The notes under the pieces: model-generated
The model's database searches: none
Seen by the model: the letters and a program-made list of their open reading frames with translations, nothing else
Told to the model about the DNA's origin: nothing
Made by a program: the position numbers and the translations under genes
Shown here: positions 1 through 9,097 of the stretch, piece by piece
Position numbering within the stretch: position 1 is the first letter of the stretch
Layout of the letters: the number at the start of each line of letters is the position of its first letter
From: Polaribacter litorisediminis
GTDB lineage: Bacteria; Bacteroidota; Bacteroidia; Flavobacteriales; Flavobacteriaceae
Length of the DNA: 64,000 nucleotides
NCBI RefSeq assembly: GCF_019968605.1
Contig: NZ_CP082966.1
Coordinates: forward strand, 4,267,501 to 4,331,500
Direction: 5' to 3'

Positions 1-1
1 A

Positions 2-784
2 TTTTATCATGCAGATGGTAACTGGGGCTTAGACTATGACAAGCGATATACAGAAGTATTGAACTACTTTGTGTGGAATAATTTTGAGAGAGAATATGGC
101 GATGATGAGTATACAATCAATAGAGATGTAGAATTAAAAGCAACGAGCGAGTATGATTACTTAACGCTTTATAAATCTTTATTACCAGGTACCATCTCTG
201 CAGATTATTCTGAATACCAGTATGTGGCTTTTACAGCAAAAGGATCTGGATTAATGGAGTTAGGCTTGATCAAATCTTCGATTGAAGATTGGAAAGCACA
301 GTATCGTATCATGGTAGATTTCTCAGAAGAAGAGCGAACGTATTATGTTCCTTTTGATGTGTTTACTTCAAGCGCTAGCCAAGAGAACATGACAGCAGAA
401 GATTTAACGACGTTAACTTTTACATTCTTACCCGTAGAGGCACAAACGAAAGAATTAGATTTAAAGATTTCGAATGTACGGTTTACCAAAACGGCAGTAG
501 AGAGTCAAACGGTTCAGAAAATCGAGAAGTTTGAGAATGAGTTTATGGCATATCCAAACCCAAGTAAAGGCAATGTAAACTTGTTATTGTTCAGTGAAAC
601 AGATACAGAAGCTACGGTAACCTTATCAGACATCACGGGAAAGGTAATTTATAGAGGCAAAGCACAATTAACAGCTGGTAAAAACGAATTAGAGTTTGAC
701 TTTAAAGTGAAAACAGGTGTCATGTTATTACAAGTAAACAGTGCAGAAGTAAATTACGGAACTTCTAAAGTTGTTTTTAGATAA
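2..784 (+). CDS. T9SS sorting-domain secreted protein, C-terminal part (5' end outside window)
   Basis: The frame is open from the window edge, so this is the tail of a larger protein and the TTG at 59 is not its start. The first ~150 visible residues look like a beta-sandwich, possibly CIA30/CBM-like: Trp/Tyr-rich, with a YVPFDVF strand. This is a guess from composition. The last ~75 residues are a T9SS type A sorting domain: AYPNPSKGNV, then SDITGKVIY, ending KVVFR. The protein should cross the outer membrane by type IX secretion and lose this domain on the cell surface. A strong hairpin terminator follows. The sorting domain is secure; the function of the rest is unknown. Confidence 0.85.
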   Translation, partial: FYHADGNWGLDYDKRYTEVLNYFVWNNFEREYGDDEYTINRDVELKATSEYDYLTLYKSLLPGTISADYSEYQYVAFTAKGSGLMELGLIKSSIEDWKAQYRIMVDFSEEERTYYVPFDVFTSSASQENMTAEDLTTLTFTFLPVEAQTKELDLKISNVRFTKTAVESQTVQKIEKFENEFMAYPNPSKGNVNLLLFSETDTEATVTLSDITGKVIYRGKAQLTAGKNELEFDFKVKTGVMLLQVNSAEVNYGTSKVVFR

Positions 785-837
785 TAGAATCAAAATAAGA
801 AATATGCATAAGTTGAGTGATTTATGCGTATCATAAT

Positions 838-876
838 AAAAAACGTCTTAACAAATCAGTTAAGACGTTTTTTTTT
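838..876 (+). terminator. Rho-independent terminator after the T9SS protein
   Basis: A perfect stem of about 13-15 bp (AAACGTCTTAAC paired with GTTAAGACGTTT) has a 6-base loop and runs into T8. The A-rich left arm makes it potentially bidirectional. Confidence 0.85.
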
Positions 877-878
877 AG

Positions 879-1100
879 TGTTGTCCGGATTAAAATTAGC
901 TAAAGTGTTTTAAAGTATTGGTAATATTGATTTTGAAGAGCCTTTAAAGTAGCATACCTTGCTTTTAAAACCGCTTTAGAATTTATGATGTATCGAAAAA
1001 TTTAAAATCATAATAATATTGTTTTTCAGGTAGTTACATTCAAGTCTTTGTTCTTTATTCTAACAGCGAAAGCGGTCTTTTTATCTTTTATCGGACAACA
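879..1100. mobile_element. Small terminal-inverted-repeat element (IS remnant or MITE-like)
   Basis: TGTTGTCCGGATTAAAA at 879 is matched in inverse orientation by TTTTATCGGACAACA ending at 1100, giving near-perfect terminal repeats about 220 bp apart. On the minus strand a short frame ending ALQNQYYQYFKTL-stop lies just inside the left repeat, where a transposase C-terminus would sit. A second peptide-like stretch (EQRLECNYLKNN) lies nearer the other end. The interior is too short for a transposase, so this is either an internally deleted IS or a MITE. No clear target-site duplication is visible. Confidence 0.5.
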
Positions 1101-1226
1101 ATTTTTTTTTATGTTTTTAATTTTTTTTGTCAATAGGATTTATAAAGTATTTTTCAGTAATACTGGATAACCTCAAATGATATCCTATAGAAAGTTAGCG
1201 TAAATTATTATTGATTAGTACAGTTT

Positions 1227-1502
1227 TCATGCAAGCATAAACAGATTTTCTATTCTTTTTTGACCCGGTATATAACCGCAAGCTGAAAATATACCAGAAC
1301 ATTGTATGTTTGCATGATAGGCTTTTACATAATTTTTGTCTATGGTGACTGGCGTCCATTGCAGTTGATGATTTCGACTTTTTAAAAACAATTGTTATGC
1401 CAAAATATTGTTATTAGATTCTTTAACTAATTGATGCTGAATTTCGAAGAGTTCAAAATTATTTCTAACCTTCATTGGCAATGAGTAGACTGATTTTAGC
1501 TT
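1227..1502 (-). pseudogene. Decayed minus-strand coding remnant of unknown family
   Basis: A minus-strand frame reads as protein-like sequence with one in-frame TAA (1395-1397). It contains KVRNNFELFEIQHQLVKESN before the stop and WTPVTIDKNYVKAYHAN and FSACGYIPGQKRIENLFMLA after it. No start codon is present, and a second peptide-like frame (EMWFYVEAKISLLIANEG) overlaps the upstream end, suggesting a frameshift. I do not recognise the family. It lies between an IS-like element and trpS, consistent with a gene decaying in a rearranged spot. It could still be chance open frame. Confidence 0.4.
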
Positions 1503-1530
1503 CTACATAAAACCACATTTCTAGATTCAG

Positions 1531-1565
1531 AAATTTGGTTGAATATCAATTTTAAAACCAAATTT
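1531..1565 (-). terminator. Inverted repeat just downstream of trpS
   Basis: AAATTTGGTT (1531-1540) pairs perfectly with AACCAAATTT (1556-1565) across a 15-base loop, starting about 10 bases beyond the trpS stop. There is no clean U-tract, so a termination role is probable but not certain. Confidence 0.4.
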
Positions 1566-1574
1566 AGCAATACC

Positions 1575-2543
1575 TTAATACCCTATTTTTGCACGAACTC
1601 TTTGTAAAACATCATTAGCAACAAATGTAGCTTTTTCTGCCCCTATAGTAAGTGCAGCATCAATTTCATGTTTGTTTTCCATAAAATGATTGTACCGTTC
1701 TCTAATGGTTGCAAACTTTGTAATAATCAGCTCATATAAAGCTTGTTTTGCATGGCCATAGCCATAATTCCCTCCTTCGTAGTTTGCTCTCATTTCGGTA
1801 ATTTGAGCATCCGAAGCAAGTAATTTATATAAGGCAAATACATGATCTGTATCAGGATTTTTAGGTTCTTCTAGCGGAGTGCTATCTGTTTTAATTCCCA
1901 TTATTTGTTTTCTTAACTTTTTATCTGTCAAGAAAATATTAATAATATTGTTTCTAGATTTACTCATTTTTTCGCCATCAGTTCCAGGAACTAATTTTAC
2001 ATGTTCTTGAATTTTTGCTTTTGGTGTAACCAAAGTTTCTCCAACAATATTATTAAATCTATTCGCAACATCTCGTGTTATTTCTAAATGTTGTAATTGA
2101 TCTTTACCAACTGGCACAATTTCTGCATCGTATAATAAAATATCGGCGGCCATTAACATTGGGTAGGTAAACAAGCCAGAGTTTACATCTTCTAGGCGGT
2201 CTGATTTATCTTTAAAACTATGCGCCAATGTTAACCGTTGGTATGGAAAAAAACAACTTAAATACCAAGACAATTCTGTAACTTGGGGTATATCACTCTG
2301 TCTATAAAAAACAGTTTTGTTAATATCTAAACCACAGGCTAACCAAGTTGCAGCGGTGCTGTAGGTATTTTCTCTTAATACATTGCCGTCTTTAATTTGC
2401 GTTAAAGAATGCATATTAGCAATAAATAAAAAAGATTCGTTTTTCGGATCATTAGCCATTTCTATGGCTGGCAAAATAGCGCCTAATAAGTTCCCTAAAT
2501 GTGGTGTTCCTGTACTTTGTACTCCAGTTAAAATTCTAGACAT
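1575..2543 (-). CDS. trpS: Tryptophan--tRNA ligase
   Basis: A class I aminoacyl-tRNA synthetase that charges tRNA-Trp in the cytoplasm. The HIGH-type motif is TPHLGN (residues 13-18) and the KMSKS loop is EKMSKSRNN (191-199). At 322 residues it has the normal length for bacterial TrpS. The ATG start sits directly before the conserved SRILTGVQSTG strand. It is monocistronic and divergent from the acyltransferase gene. A 12-bp palindrome, CGCAAGATTGCG, lies at 2570-2581 in the leader or promoter region. I see no T-box or trp leader peptide. Confidence 0.95.
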   Translation of the reverse strand: MSRILTGVQSTGTPHLGNLLGAILPAIEMANDPKNESFLFIANMHSLTQIKDGNVLRENTYSTAATWLACGLDINKTVFYRQSDIPQVTELSWYLSCFFPYQRLTLAHSFKDKSDRLEDVNSGLFTYPMLMAADILLYDAEIVPVGKDQLQHLEITRDVANRFNNIVGETLVTPKAKIQEHVKLVPGTDGEKMSKSRNNIINIFLTDKKLRKQIMGIKTDSTPLEEPKNPDTDHVFALYKLLASDAQITEMRANYEGGNYGYGHAKQALYELIITKFATIRERYNHFMENKHEIDAALTIGAEKATFVANDVLQRVRAKIGY

Positions 2544-2743
2544 TGCAGTATATATTTGAAATCAATATTCGCAAGATTGCGACATTTTGTCTTTTGCGGA
2601 TGTAAAAATAAGGTTTTGATTCAGAAAATCAATCAAACAAAAGAATATTAGTATTTTTACCACTATTTTAGCATGTGATGTTGGCAACTTTACGCTTCTT
2701 GAATGATTTTTTTTACAATAATCTTATAAAGCTGAATTATATG

Positions 2744-3535
2744 ATGAAATATATTAAAACCCCTTTTCTTTTAGTTTGGCGAATTTGGTTTTATATTTTG
2801 GTAGCAGTAACCATTGTTTTAATGATTCCTTTTTTATTGATTTTAACCTCTAAAGAGTCTTACTATCCAATTTTTTGGAAAATGATTAGAATTTGGGCAA
2901 AAACATTGATTTATGGAATGGGTTTTCGATTACGAGTAACGACAGATGACGTTTTAGATCGACATAAAAGTTATATGTTTTGCCCCAACCATACCTCAAT
3001 GATGGATCCTCTTGTGCTGATTGCTTTGAGTAAAAATCCTATTGTTTTTGTTGGAAAAATGGAGTTTGTTAAAATTCCTATTTTTGGGTATTTTTATAAA
3101 AAAGTAGTCATTATGGTGGATAGGAGCAATCCTGAAAGTCGAAAAAAAGTCTATAAAATGGCGAAAAAAAAATTACAAAACGGAACGAGTATGGCTATTT
3201 TTCCTGAAGGATTAGTGCCTACAGAAAATATTGTTTTGGCACCTTTTAAAAACGGAGCTTTTAGTTTGGCAATTGAGTTTGATATACCCATTGTACCTCA
3301 AATTTATTATGATTGTAAACGGTTGTTTTCTTGGGATTTTTTTAAAGGAGGTCCTGGGTTTTTTAGAATTCATCAACATAAGTTTATAGATACAAAAGAA
3401 TTAACAAAAGAGGATGTGCCCTTTTTAAGACAACAAGTCTTTCAGCAAATAGAAGCCGATTTATTAAAGGATCAAAAATATATGAAAGACACAAACAGAC
3501 CCAATAATGAGCGAGAGTTTAAATCACCAATATAG
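2744..3535 (+). CDS. plsC: 1-acyl-sn-glycerol-3-phosphate acyltransferase family
   Basis: A membrane acyltransferase expected to convert lysophosphatidate to phosphatidate in phospholipid synthesis. The catalytic HX4D motif is NHTSMMD (about residues 82-88) and the glycerophosphate-binding FPEG motif is at about 153-156. An N-terminal hydrophobic segment (LVAVTIVLMIPFLLIL) anchors it. I prefer the ATG at 2744 (or 2741) over GTG 2675, because the extra N-terminus is not typical of the family and the 263-residue product is. The 3' end overlaps the hemolysin-III gene by 29 nt, so the two are co-transcribed. Acyl acceptor specificity cannot be read from sequence. Confidence 0.85.
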   Translation: MKYIKTPFLLVWRIWFYILVAVTIVLMIPFLLILTSKESYYPIFWKMIRIWAKTLIYGMGFRLRVTTDDVLDRHKSYMFCPNHTSMMDPLVLIALSKNPIVFVGKMEFVKIPIFGYFYKKVVIMVDRSNPESRKKVYKMAKKKLQNGTSMAIFPEGLVPTENIVLAPFKNGAFSLAIEFDIPIVPQIYYDCKRLFSWDFFKGGPGFFRIHQHKFIDTKELTKEDVPFLRQQVFQQIEADLLKDQKYMKDTNRPNNEREFKSPI

Positions 3536-4145
3536 CGACAGAGAAGAGAAGTTGAATATAATTTCTCATGGATTAGGATTGGTTTTAAGCGTAATTGCTG
3601 CACCCTTTTTAATCCTAAAATCATTTAATTTTGATGGTTTTTGGCAACCTGTAAGCCTTATCATTTATAGTTTAAGTATGATTGTTTTATATGCAGCTTC
3701 TACGTTTTATCATGCAGCAAAAAATCCGAAGAAGAGAAGAAAACTAAATATTTTAGACCATGCTGCAATTTATGTTTTAATTGCGGGTAGTTATTCGCCC
3801 TTTTGTCTGGTAGGTTTAAATTCTAGTTTAGGTTGGTATATGTTTCTTTTTGTGTGGCTTTTTGCTTTAACCGGAATCATATTAAAACTATTTTTTACGG
3901 GTAAATTTGATAAAATTTCTACTGCAATGTATCTCTTAATGGGCTGGCAAATAATGTTTTTTATAAAACCATTAATGGAAAGTATAACCACAGCTGGATT
4001 TCAGTTTTTAGTTGCTGGAGGCGTTTTTTATTCTGTTGGTGCCATTTTATATTCCATTAAAAAGATGCCGTATAACCATGCTGTTTTTCATGTTTTTGTG
4101 TTATTGGGTAGTTTAAGTCATTTTTTAGCAATTTATAATCTGTAA
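3507..4145 (+). CDS. Hemolysin III / YqfA (PAQR-like) family membrane protein
   Basis: A seven-helix integral membrane protein of the HlyIII/PAQR superfamily. Hallmarks are the N-terminal EEKLNIISHGLGL with the conserved His, STFYHA, LDHAAIYVLIAGSYSPF and the C-terminal AVFHVFVLLGSLSHF. These His/Asp/Ser residues form the metal site seen in PAQR proteins. Despite the name most members are not toxins; YqfA/TrhA homologues affect membrane energetics and lipid homeostasis. The start overlaps the upstream acyltransferase gene, which fits a membrane-lipid context. Length 212 is normal. Confidence 0.9.
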   Translation: MSESLNHQYSDREEKLNIISHGLGLVLSVIAAPFLILKSFNFDGFWQPVSLIIYSLSMIVLYAASTFYHAAKNPKKRRKLNILDHAAIYVLIAGSYSPFCLVGLNSSLGWYMFLFVWLFALTGIILKLFFTGKFDKISTAMYLLMGWQIMFFIKPLMESITTAGFQFLVAGGVFYSVGAILYSIKKMPYNHAVFHVFVLLGSLSHFLAIYNL

Positions 4146-4178
4146 TATTAGTTCGTAATTTCAAAGGGCAAAATGGTA

Positions 4179-4652
4179 TCATGACCAGTTTTTAAAAGGG
4201 TTTTTACAGAGTTTAGAATTGTAATATTTTTCATGACCAGTAACTTCTTTGCCTAACCAAGTTGGTGTTTTAAAAGATTCATTTTCTGAATTCAATTCTA
4301 TTTCTGCTATCAGTAAACCTTGGTTATCGCCGTAAAATTCATCAACCTCAATAATATGAGGATCATTTTTTACATAAAATCGAGTTTTATCAATAATAGA
4401 AAGTTCACATAAAAGTAGCAATTGCTCACCTTCGATTTTGTCAATTTCCTTTTCCCATTCAAAACGAGTTGTACCCGTTGTATTAGATTTGCCTTTAATG
4501 GTTAAAAAAGCGGCATCATCCGTAATTCTAATTCGTACTGTCCTGCTTTTATCAGAATTTAAATATCCTTGTTTTATCCTTGTTTTTTTATAAAATTCTT
4601 TTTTAAAATTTTCATTTTTTACCAAGAATTTTCTTTCAATTTCTAAACTCAT
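4179..4652 (-). CDS. CYTH-domain (triphosphate tunnel) protein
   Basis: A 157-residue single-domain CYTH protein. The diagnostic EXEXK motif is EIERKFLV (residues 4-11), followed by alternating charged strands (RTVRIRI, TRFEWEKEI, IEVDEFYGDNQGLLIAEIE) that line the tunnel. Family members hydrolyse tripolyphosphate, or in some cases make cAMP or act on thiamine triphosphate; short bacterial forms are most often tripolyphosphatases. It is convergent with the hemolysin-III gene, with 33 bp between the stops, and divergent from porZ. A weak -7-like element (TATATTAG on the minus strand, 4674-4681) precedes it. Confidence 0.85.
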   Translation of the reverse strand: MSLEIERKFLVKNENFKKEFYKKTRIKQGYLNSDKSRTVRIRITDDAAFLTIKGKSNTTGTTRFEWEKEIDKIEGEQLLLLCELSIIDKTRFYVKNDPHIIEVDEFYGDNQGLLIAEIELNSENESFKTPTWLGKEVTGHEKYYNSKLCKNPFKNWS

Positions 4653-4713
4653 AAAAATCTATTCATTTTTGCACTAATATACTTGTTTTTAACGTTACTT
4701 TACAATAATTAAA

Positions 4714-4721
4714 TATCTTTG
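4714..4721 (+). promoter_or_regulatory. Predicted -7 element for porZ-recO
   Basis: TATCTTTG is a perfect match to the Bacteroidota -7 consensus TAnnTTTG, 17 bases before the ATG. No clear -33 TTTG box is seen. Confidence 0.6.
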
Positions 4722-4738
4722 GAAATCTATAATAATTT

Positions 4739-7066
4739 ATGAAAAAGTATTTTTTTCTTTGGTTTTTATGCATCAATTCGCTAATCAATGCGCAAGTAGA
4801 TTATAGTGATTCATGGGAGGATTTTTATTCTTACAATAATGTAAAAGACTTTGTAAAGGTTGATAATATTATATACGCTTTGGTAGATAATGCCGTGTTT
4901 ACATTTGATGAAATCACTTCAGAAATCAGTAAATTTTCTTCAATACAAGGTTTATCTGGCGAAACAACATCGGCCATATACTATAGTACTACTTTTAAGA
5001 GACTCGTTATTGGCTATGAAAATGGTTTGGTAGAAGTTATTGATGAAAATGAATCCATCACCATCTCGTCTGACATTGTTAACTTTAGTCAATCTGGGCA
5101 AAAAAGAATCAATCATATATCAGAATTTGGCAACACTTTATACCTGTCAACACCCTTTGCTATTGTAGAGTATAACATAGAAAAGTTAGAGTTTGGTGAT
5201 ACTTTTTTTATTGGTAACGCCTCTACATCATTAGTCATCAATGAAACGGTTCTTTTTAATGATAAAATTTATGCAGTTACAGAAGATGGTATTTTTAACG
5301 CGGATGTTACTAGTAATCTTTTAATCGATTTTAATAATTGGCAACAACAATTTTTACGACGTAATTTTAGTAGTATTAAAATTTTTAACAATCAAATATA
5401 TGTAACGGAAGGCAATAGGTTGTTTATTTTAAGTGATAATACTTTAACATTGGTTAGAGACTTTTTTGAACCGATTATCGGTTTAAATGCTTCCAGTTCT
5501 CATGTAACCATAACATTAAAGAATAAAGTTTTAGTATGGGATGTTTCTCAAAATCAAATTTTTGAATTTCAGGGAAATCTTGATTTTGATTTTACAACAA
5601 CAAGTGCTTTTTTTGAGAATAATACGATGTATATAGGTACTGAAGAATTCGGAATTTTAAAAACCACTGCAACTGAATTAAACACCTATCAAGAAATTCA
5701 CCCCGAAGGTCCTTTAGAAAATAGTGTGTTCTCAATAGCCGTAAAAAATAATAATCTTTGGGTTGTTTACGGAGGATATAATGCCACATACACACCTGCT
5801 CAAAATAGAAAAGGATTCAGTCATTTTAACGGTGAAAATTGGATAAACACAAAATTTGATCCTAATTTTCCGATAATCGATTTGAATCATATTTCTATTG
5901 ATCCGAATGCCGAAAATAAAGTTTATATAAGCTCTATGGGAGATACCCGAGATATCAATAGTGTTGCCACTGGAGGTTTATTAGTAGTGGAAAATGACGA
6001 AATAAGTGTTTTTTATAATCACTTAAATAGTGGTTTAACAGATTTAGAACCTACGATACCGAATAGAGTTACAGTAAGGATAACAGGGACTACATTTGAT
6101 AACGAAGGCAATTTATGGGTTGCGAATATTAGTAGAACGGAGGAGCTCAAAAAATTATCGCCCACAGGGCAATGGAGTAGTTTTGATATTAGTTCGTTAC
6201 AAACCATATTTGCTTTTGGTTTAAGTGACGTGGCAATTGACAATAATAATACCGTTTGGATAGGAACAAGAAGAAATGGCGTGTATGCATACAACGAACG
6301 TGGCAATAGAAAAAGAGCACTCATAGCAACCCCAAATTTAGGAAATTTGCCAGATACAGACGTACTTACAATAGCAGTAGATAGTGGCAATAGTGTTTGG
6401 TTAGGCACAAGAAGTGGCATGGTAGTATTTAGAAACGCTGGGGCAGTTTTCGATGCAAATGTTTTAAATGCACGACCTGTAATTATAGAAGAAAACGGAG
6501 TGGGAGAGCGTTTGTTGGGAGATCAACGCGTAAATTCTATTGTGGTAGACGGCGCAGATAATAAGTGGTTTGGCACAGATAATGGAGGTGTTTTGTATAC
6601 AAATCCTTCAGGACAAGTAACCTTAGGAAATTTTAGCAAACAAAACTCTCCTTTGCCATCTAATAGAATTTTAAAAATAAGGGTAGATAATGATAACGGG
6701 AAAGTATATTTTGCCACAGACAAAGGTATCGTTGCTTATAATAGTAATGTTTCTCCTTTTGGAGACGTTTTAGCCGATGTATATGCTTACCCAAATCCTG
6801 CGTTAAAAAACCATCAAACCATTACGATAGATGGTAGAAACGGAACCAATTTACCAAAAGGAACCAATGTGAAAATTTTGGATGTTGCTGGTAATTTGGT
6901 GTACGAAACGAACGTTATTGAAGGGCAAGAAGTTCAAGGAGGAAAGGTGGTTTGGAACAAAAAAAACTTGGCAGGAAACAACGTTGCTTCTGGTATTTAT
7001 ATCGTTTTATTATCAAATGAAGACGGATCAGAAACGGCTACTACAAAAATTGCAATTGTAAATTAA
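4739..7066 (+). CDS. porZ: PorZ-like beta-propeller protein of the type IX secretion system
   Basis: A 775-residue exported protein with a signal peptide (1-18, ending LINA), two beta-propeller stretches built from two-component-regulator-type repeats (NTVWIGTRRNGVYAYN, NSVWLGTRSGMVVF, NKWFGTDNGGVLY), and a C-terminal sorting domain (from about 680, VYAYPNP). In Porphyromonas, PorZ is a surface component of the sortase (attachment) complex that presents anionic LPS to T9SS cargo. Length, domain order and direct linkage to recO match PorZ orthologues in Flavobacteriia. The alternative is a generic propeller protein. The stop overlaps the recO start by 1 nt. Confidence 0.8.
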   Translation: MKKYFFLWFLCINSLINAQVDYSDSWEDFYSYNNVKDFVKVDNIIYALVDNAVFTFDEITSEISKFSSIQGLSGETTSAIYYSTTFKRLVIGYENGLVEVIDENESITISSDIVNFSQSGQKRINHISEFGNTLYLSTPFAIVEYNIEKLEFGDTFFIGNASTSLVINETVLFNDKIYAVTEDGIFNADVTSNLLIDFNNWQQQFLRRNFSSIKIFNNQIYVTEGNRLFILSDNTLTLVRDFFEPIIGLNASSSHVTITLKNKVLVWDVSQNQIFEFQGNLDFDFTTTSAFFENNTMYIGTEEFGILKTTATELNTYQEIHPEGPLENSVFSIAVKNNNLWVVYGGYNATYTPAQNRKGFSHFNGENWINTKFDPNFPIIDLNHISIDPNAENKVYISSMGDTRDINSVATGGLLVVENDEISVFYNHLNSGLTDLEPTIPNRVTVRITGTTFDNEGNLWVANISRTEELKKLSPTGQWSSFDISSLQTIFAFGLSDVAIDNNNTVWIGTRRNGVYAYNERGNRKRALIATPNLGNLPDTDVLTIAVDSGNSVWLGTRSGMVVFRNAGAVFDANVLNARPVIIEENGVGERLLGDQRVNSIVVDGADNKWFGTDNGGVLYTNPSGQVTLGNFSKQNSPLPSNRILKIRVDNDNGKVYFATDKGIVAYNSNVSPFGDVLADVYAYPNPALKNHQTITIDGRNGTNLPKGTNVKILDVAGNLVYETNVIEGQEVQGGKVVWNKKNLAGNNVASGIYIVLLSNEDGSETATTKIAIVN

Positions 7067-7788
7067 TGGCCATCGTAAACACTAAAGCAATTGTATTGAG
7101 CGCCATAAAATATGGAGATACGAGCTTAATTGTTAAATGCTACACCGAAGAAGAAGGCGTAAAAACCTATTTGATTCGAGGTGTTTTAAAACCCAAAAAG
7201 AAAGGAATCAAAGTTGCCTATTTTCAGCCATTAACGCAATTAAAGATGGTAGCAAATCACAATTCTAAAAATACGTTAAACGCTATAAAAGAAGTCCAAG
7301 TTCATCATCCTTATAAAACGATTCATTCGGATATTGTAAAACAATCTATGGTGCTTTTTTTATCGGAAGTTTTATCAAGTTCCATTCAAGAAGAAGAGCA
7401 AAATAAAACACTGTATGCCTATTTAGAAACGGCTTTTATATGGTTAGATACGCATGATAAAATTGTGAATTTCCACCTGCTGTTTTTACTCAATTTAACT
7501 GGTTTTTTAGGCTTTTATCCAGATTTGTCAGAAAAAGATAAAATAGGTTTTAATCTTTTAGAAGGTAATTTTTCCGATAGCACACAAGATAAAAATGTAA
7601 TTTATCGAAATGATTTTTATCAATTTAAAAAGCTATTGGGCATCAATTTTAATCGTTTAGAAACAGTTACTTATAGCAAAGATGAAAGGCAACTAGTCTT
7701 ACAAGTAATCATTAAGTACTATGCGTTGCATTTAGACAGTTTTAGAAATCCAAAATCTTTACAAATTTTAGAAACTGTTTTTAGTTGA
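7066..7788 (+). CDS. recO: DNA repair protein RecO
   Basis: A recombination mediator that helps RecR load RecA on SSB-coated single-stranded DNA and anneals strands. The N-terminal OB fold (1-80) shows the family pattern KAIVLSAIKYGDTSLIVKCYTEEEG followed by basic GVLKPKKKGIK. The helical C-terminal domain contains LLNLTGFLGFYPD. At 240 residues it has the usual length for Bacteroidota. Translation is coupled to porZ through TAATG. A perfect 7-bp hairpin (TTCTTCT/AGAAGAA, 7820-7834) lies in the convergent gap after it. Confidence 0.93.
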   Translation: MAIVNTKAIVLSAIKYGDTSLIVKCYTEEEGVKTYLIRGVLKPKKKGIKVAYFQPLTQLKMVANHNSKNTLNAIKEVQVHHPYKTIHSDIVKQSMVLFLSEVLSSSIQEEEQNKTLYAYLETAFIWLDTHDKIVNFHLLFLLNLTGFLGFYPDLSEKDKIGFNLLEGNFSDSTQDKNVIYRNDFYQFKKLLGINFNRLETVTYSKDERQLVLQVIIKYYALHLDSFRNPKSLQILETVFS

Positions 7789-7851
7789 TGATAAAGGGCA
7801 AGGATTTAGCGAATAGTACTTCTTCTGAGAAGAATTTATGAAAGAGTATAC

Positions 7852-8199
7852 CTATTTCTTCTTTTTTCCTTCTTCTGTAAAAGTATCATTTAAAGCGCGT
7901 TCTGTTTTTATAATACTCACAATAATAGACAGCATTACCAAAACCATCGGTTCCCAAGATAATTCTTTGGCAGAAAAACTTGCCAAAAGTAATCCGCCTA
8001 AAAAAGAAAACCCGCTATACATTAAAAAAGTTTGATTAAAGGTACTGTTGGCAAAATCCCATATTTGTTGATTTAACATGGCTTTGTAAGTTCTATAGCC
8101 ATATAAACGGTTAATTTTTTTTGGTGGAAACTTCCAAAATAGTAAGCTAATTAAAAATAGCACACCATTGGTGGTTAGTACGTAGGTCATAGAATTCAT
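7852..8199 (-). CDS. SdpI family membrane protein
   Basis: A 115-residue protein with three hydrophobic segments (8-20, 60-75, 85-97). The family signature lies between the first two: a Lys/Arg-rich INRLYGYRT patch, then KAMLNQQIWDFAN. In Bacillus SdpI gives immunity to the SdpC toxin, but most homologues are short orphan proteins of unknown role. This one is the last gene of a three-gene minus-strand operon after a GNAT protein and tesB, with 19 bp to tesB. There is no toxin gene nearby, so an immunity role is not supported. Confidence 0.75.
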   Translation of the reverse strand: MNSMTYVLTTNGVLFLISLLFWKFPPKKINRLYGYRTYKAMLNQQIWDFANSTFNQTFLMYSGFSFLGGLLLASFSAKELSWEPMVLVMLSIIVSIIKTERALNDTFTEEGKKKK

Positions 8200-8218
8200 A
8201 CTTATTATTTTTTAAAAT

Positions 8219-9088
8219 TTACTTATTTTTCATCGGTCTCATTAATCCTTCTTGTGCAAAAGATGCCACGAGTTTACCATCTCTTGTAAAAATATTTCCT
8301 CTGCATAAACCTCTTGCGCCAAAAGTATTCGGAGATTCTGCCGAGAAAAGCATCCAATCATCAAACTCAAAATCTCTAAAAAACCACATAGAATGGTCTA
8401 AACTAGCGGTCATTGTATTCCCAAAATTATACTCTTTTGCATTGGGGTTAAAAGCCGCATTTAATACATTGTAGTCAGAAATATAGGTCAAAATTTGATG
8501 TTTCATTCGCATATCCATCTCAGGAATATCACCTTTTAATTTAAACCAAATTTCCTCTTTTGCAGGTAAGTTTTCACGCTCTAGAGGATTCGAAGCACGC
8601 ACGGGTTTAAAATCGATAGGTCTTTCTATACTTAAAAAAGATTTAATTCTCTTAGGTAAAAAATTGCCAAATTTTATAACCATATCTTCCCAACTCATTA
8701 ATTCTTCGGGTTGTTTAATAGGAGTGGTTATTTCCTGTTGATGCTCAAAACCATCTTCTTTCTTATGAAATGAAGCCGCTAAAATAAAAATAGTTTTTTC
8801 TTTTTGAGAGGCTGTAACTCGCCTTGTAGAAAAACTGCCACCATTTCTCATTTCGGCAACATTATACTTAATGGGAATTGTAAGGTCTCCGGCCTCTAAA
8901 AAATAGGAATGTAAAGAGTGTAAAAAACGATCTTCAGGAATTGTTCTGTAGGCTGCATTTACGGCTTGAGCTAAAACTTGGCCGCCAAAAACAATAGTGC
9001 TCCCAATTGTGACACTTTCTCCAGAAAAATTATGACTGTCAAGGGCTGTTAAATTTAAAAGTTCTATTAATTCTTTGCTATTTTTCAT
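8219..9088 (-). CDS. tesB: Acyl-CoA thioesterase II
   Basis: A double-hotdog thioesterase that hydrolyses medium- and long-chain acyl-CoA to free fatty acid and CoA in the cytoplasm. Family landmarks are FGGQVLAQAV in the first hotdog, LHSLHSYFLEAGD, and in the second hotdog SLDHSMWFF (catalytic Asp) and SFAQEGLMRP (catalytic Gln) at the C-terminus. Length 289 is normal for TesB. It lies 9 bp after the GNAT gene, in the same operon. Confidence 0.93.
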   Translation of the reverse strand: MKNSKELIELLNLTALDSHNFSGESVTIGSTIVFGGQVLAQAVNAAYRTIPEDRFLHSLHSYFLEAGDLTIPIKYNVAEMRNGGSFSTRRVTASQKEKTIFILAASFHKKEDGFEHQQEITTPIKQPEELMSWEDMVIKFGNFLPKRIKSFLSIERPIDFKPVRASNPLERENLPAKEEIWFKLKGDIPEMDMRMKHQILTYISDYNVLNAAFNPNAKEYNFGNTMTASLDHSMWFFRDFEFDDWMLFSAESPNTFGARGLCRGNIFTRDGKLVASFAQEGLMRPMKNK

Positions 9089-9097
9089 GAAGATATG

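Noticed and set aside
5592..6723. Several minus-strand open frames inside porZ
   Set aside because: They are antisense shadows of the beta-propeller gene with low-complexity translations.
7852..8199. SdpI gene as part of a toxin-immunity system
   Set aside because: No SdpC-like toxin or regulator gene nearby; it is the last gene of a fatty-acid/acyltransferase operon.
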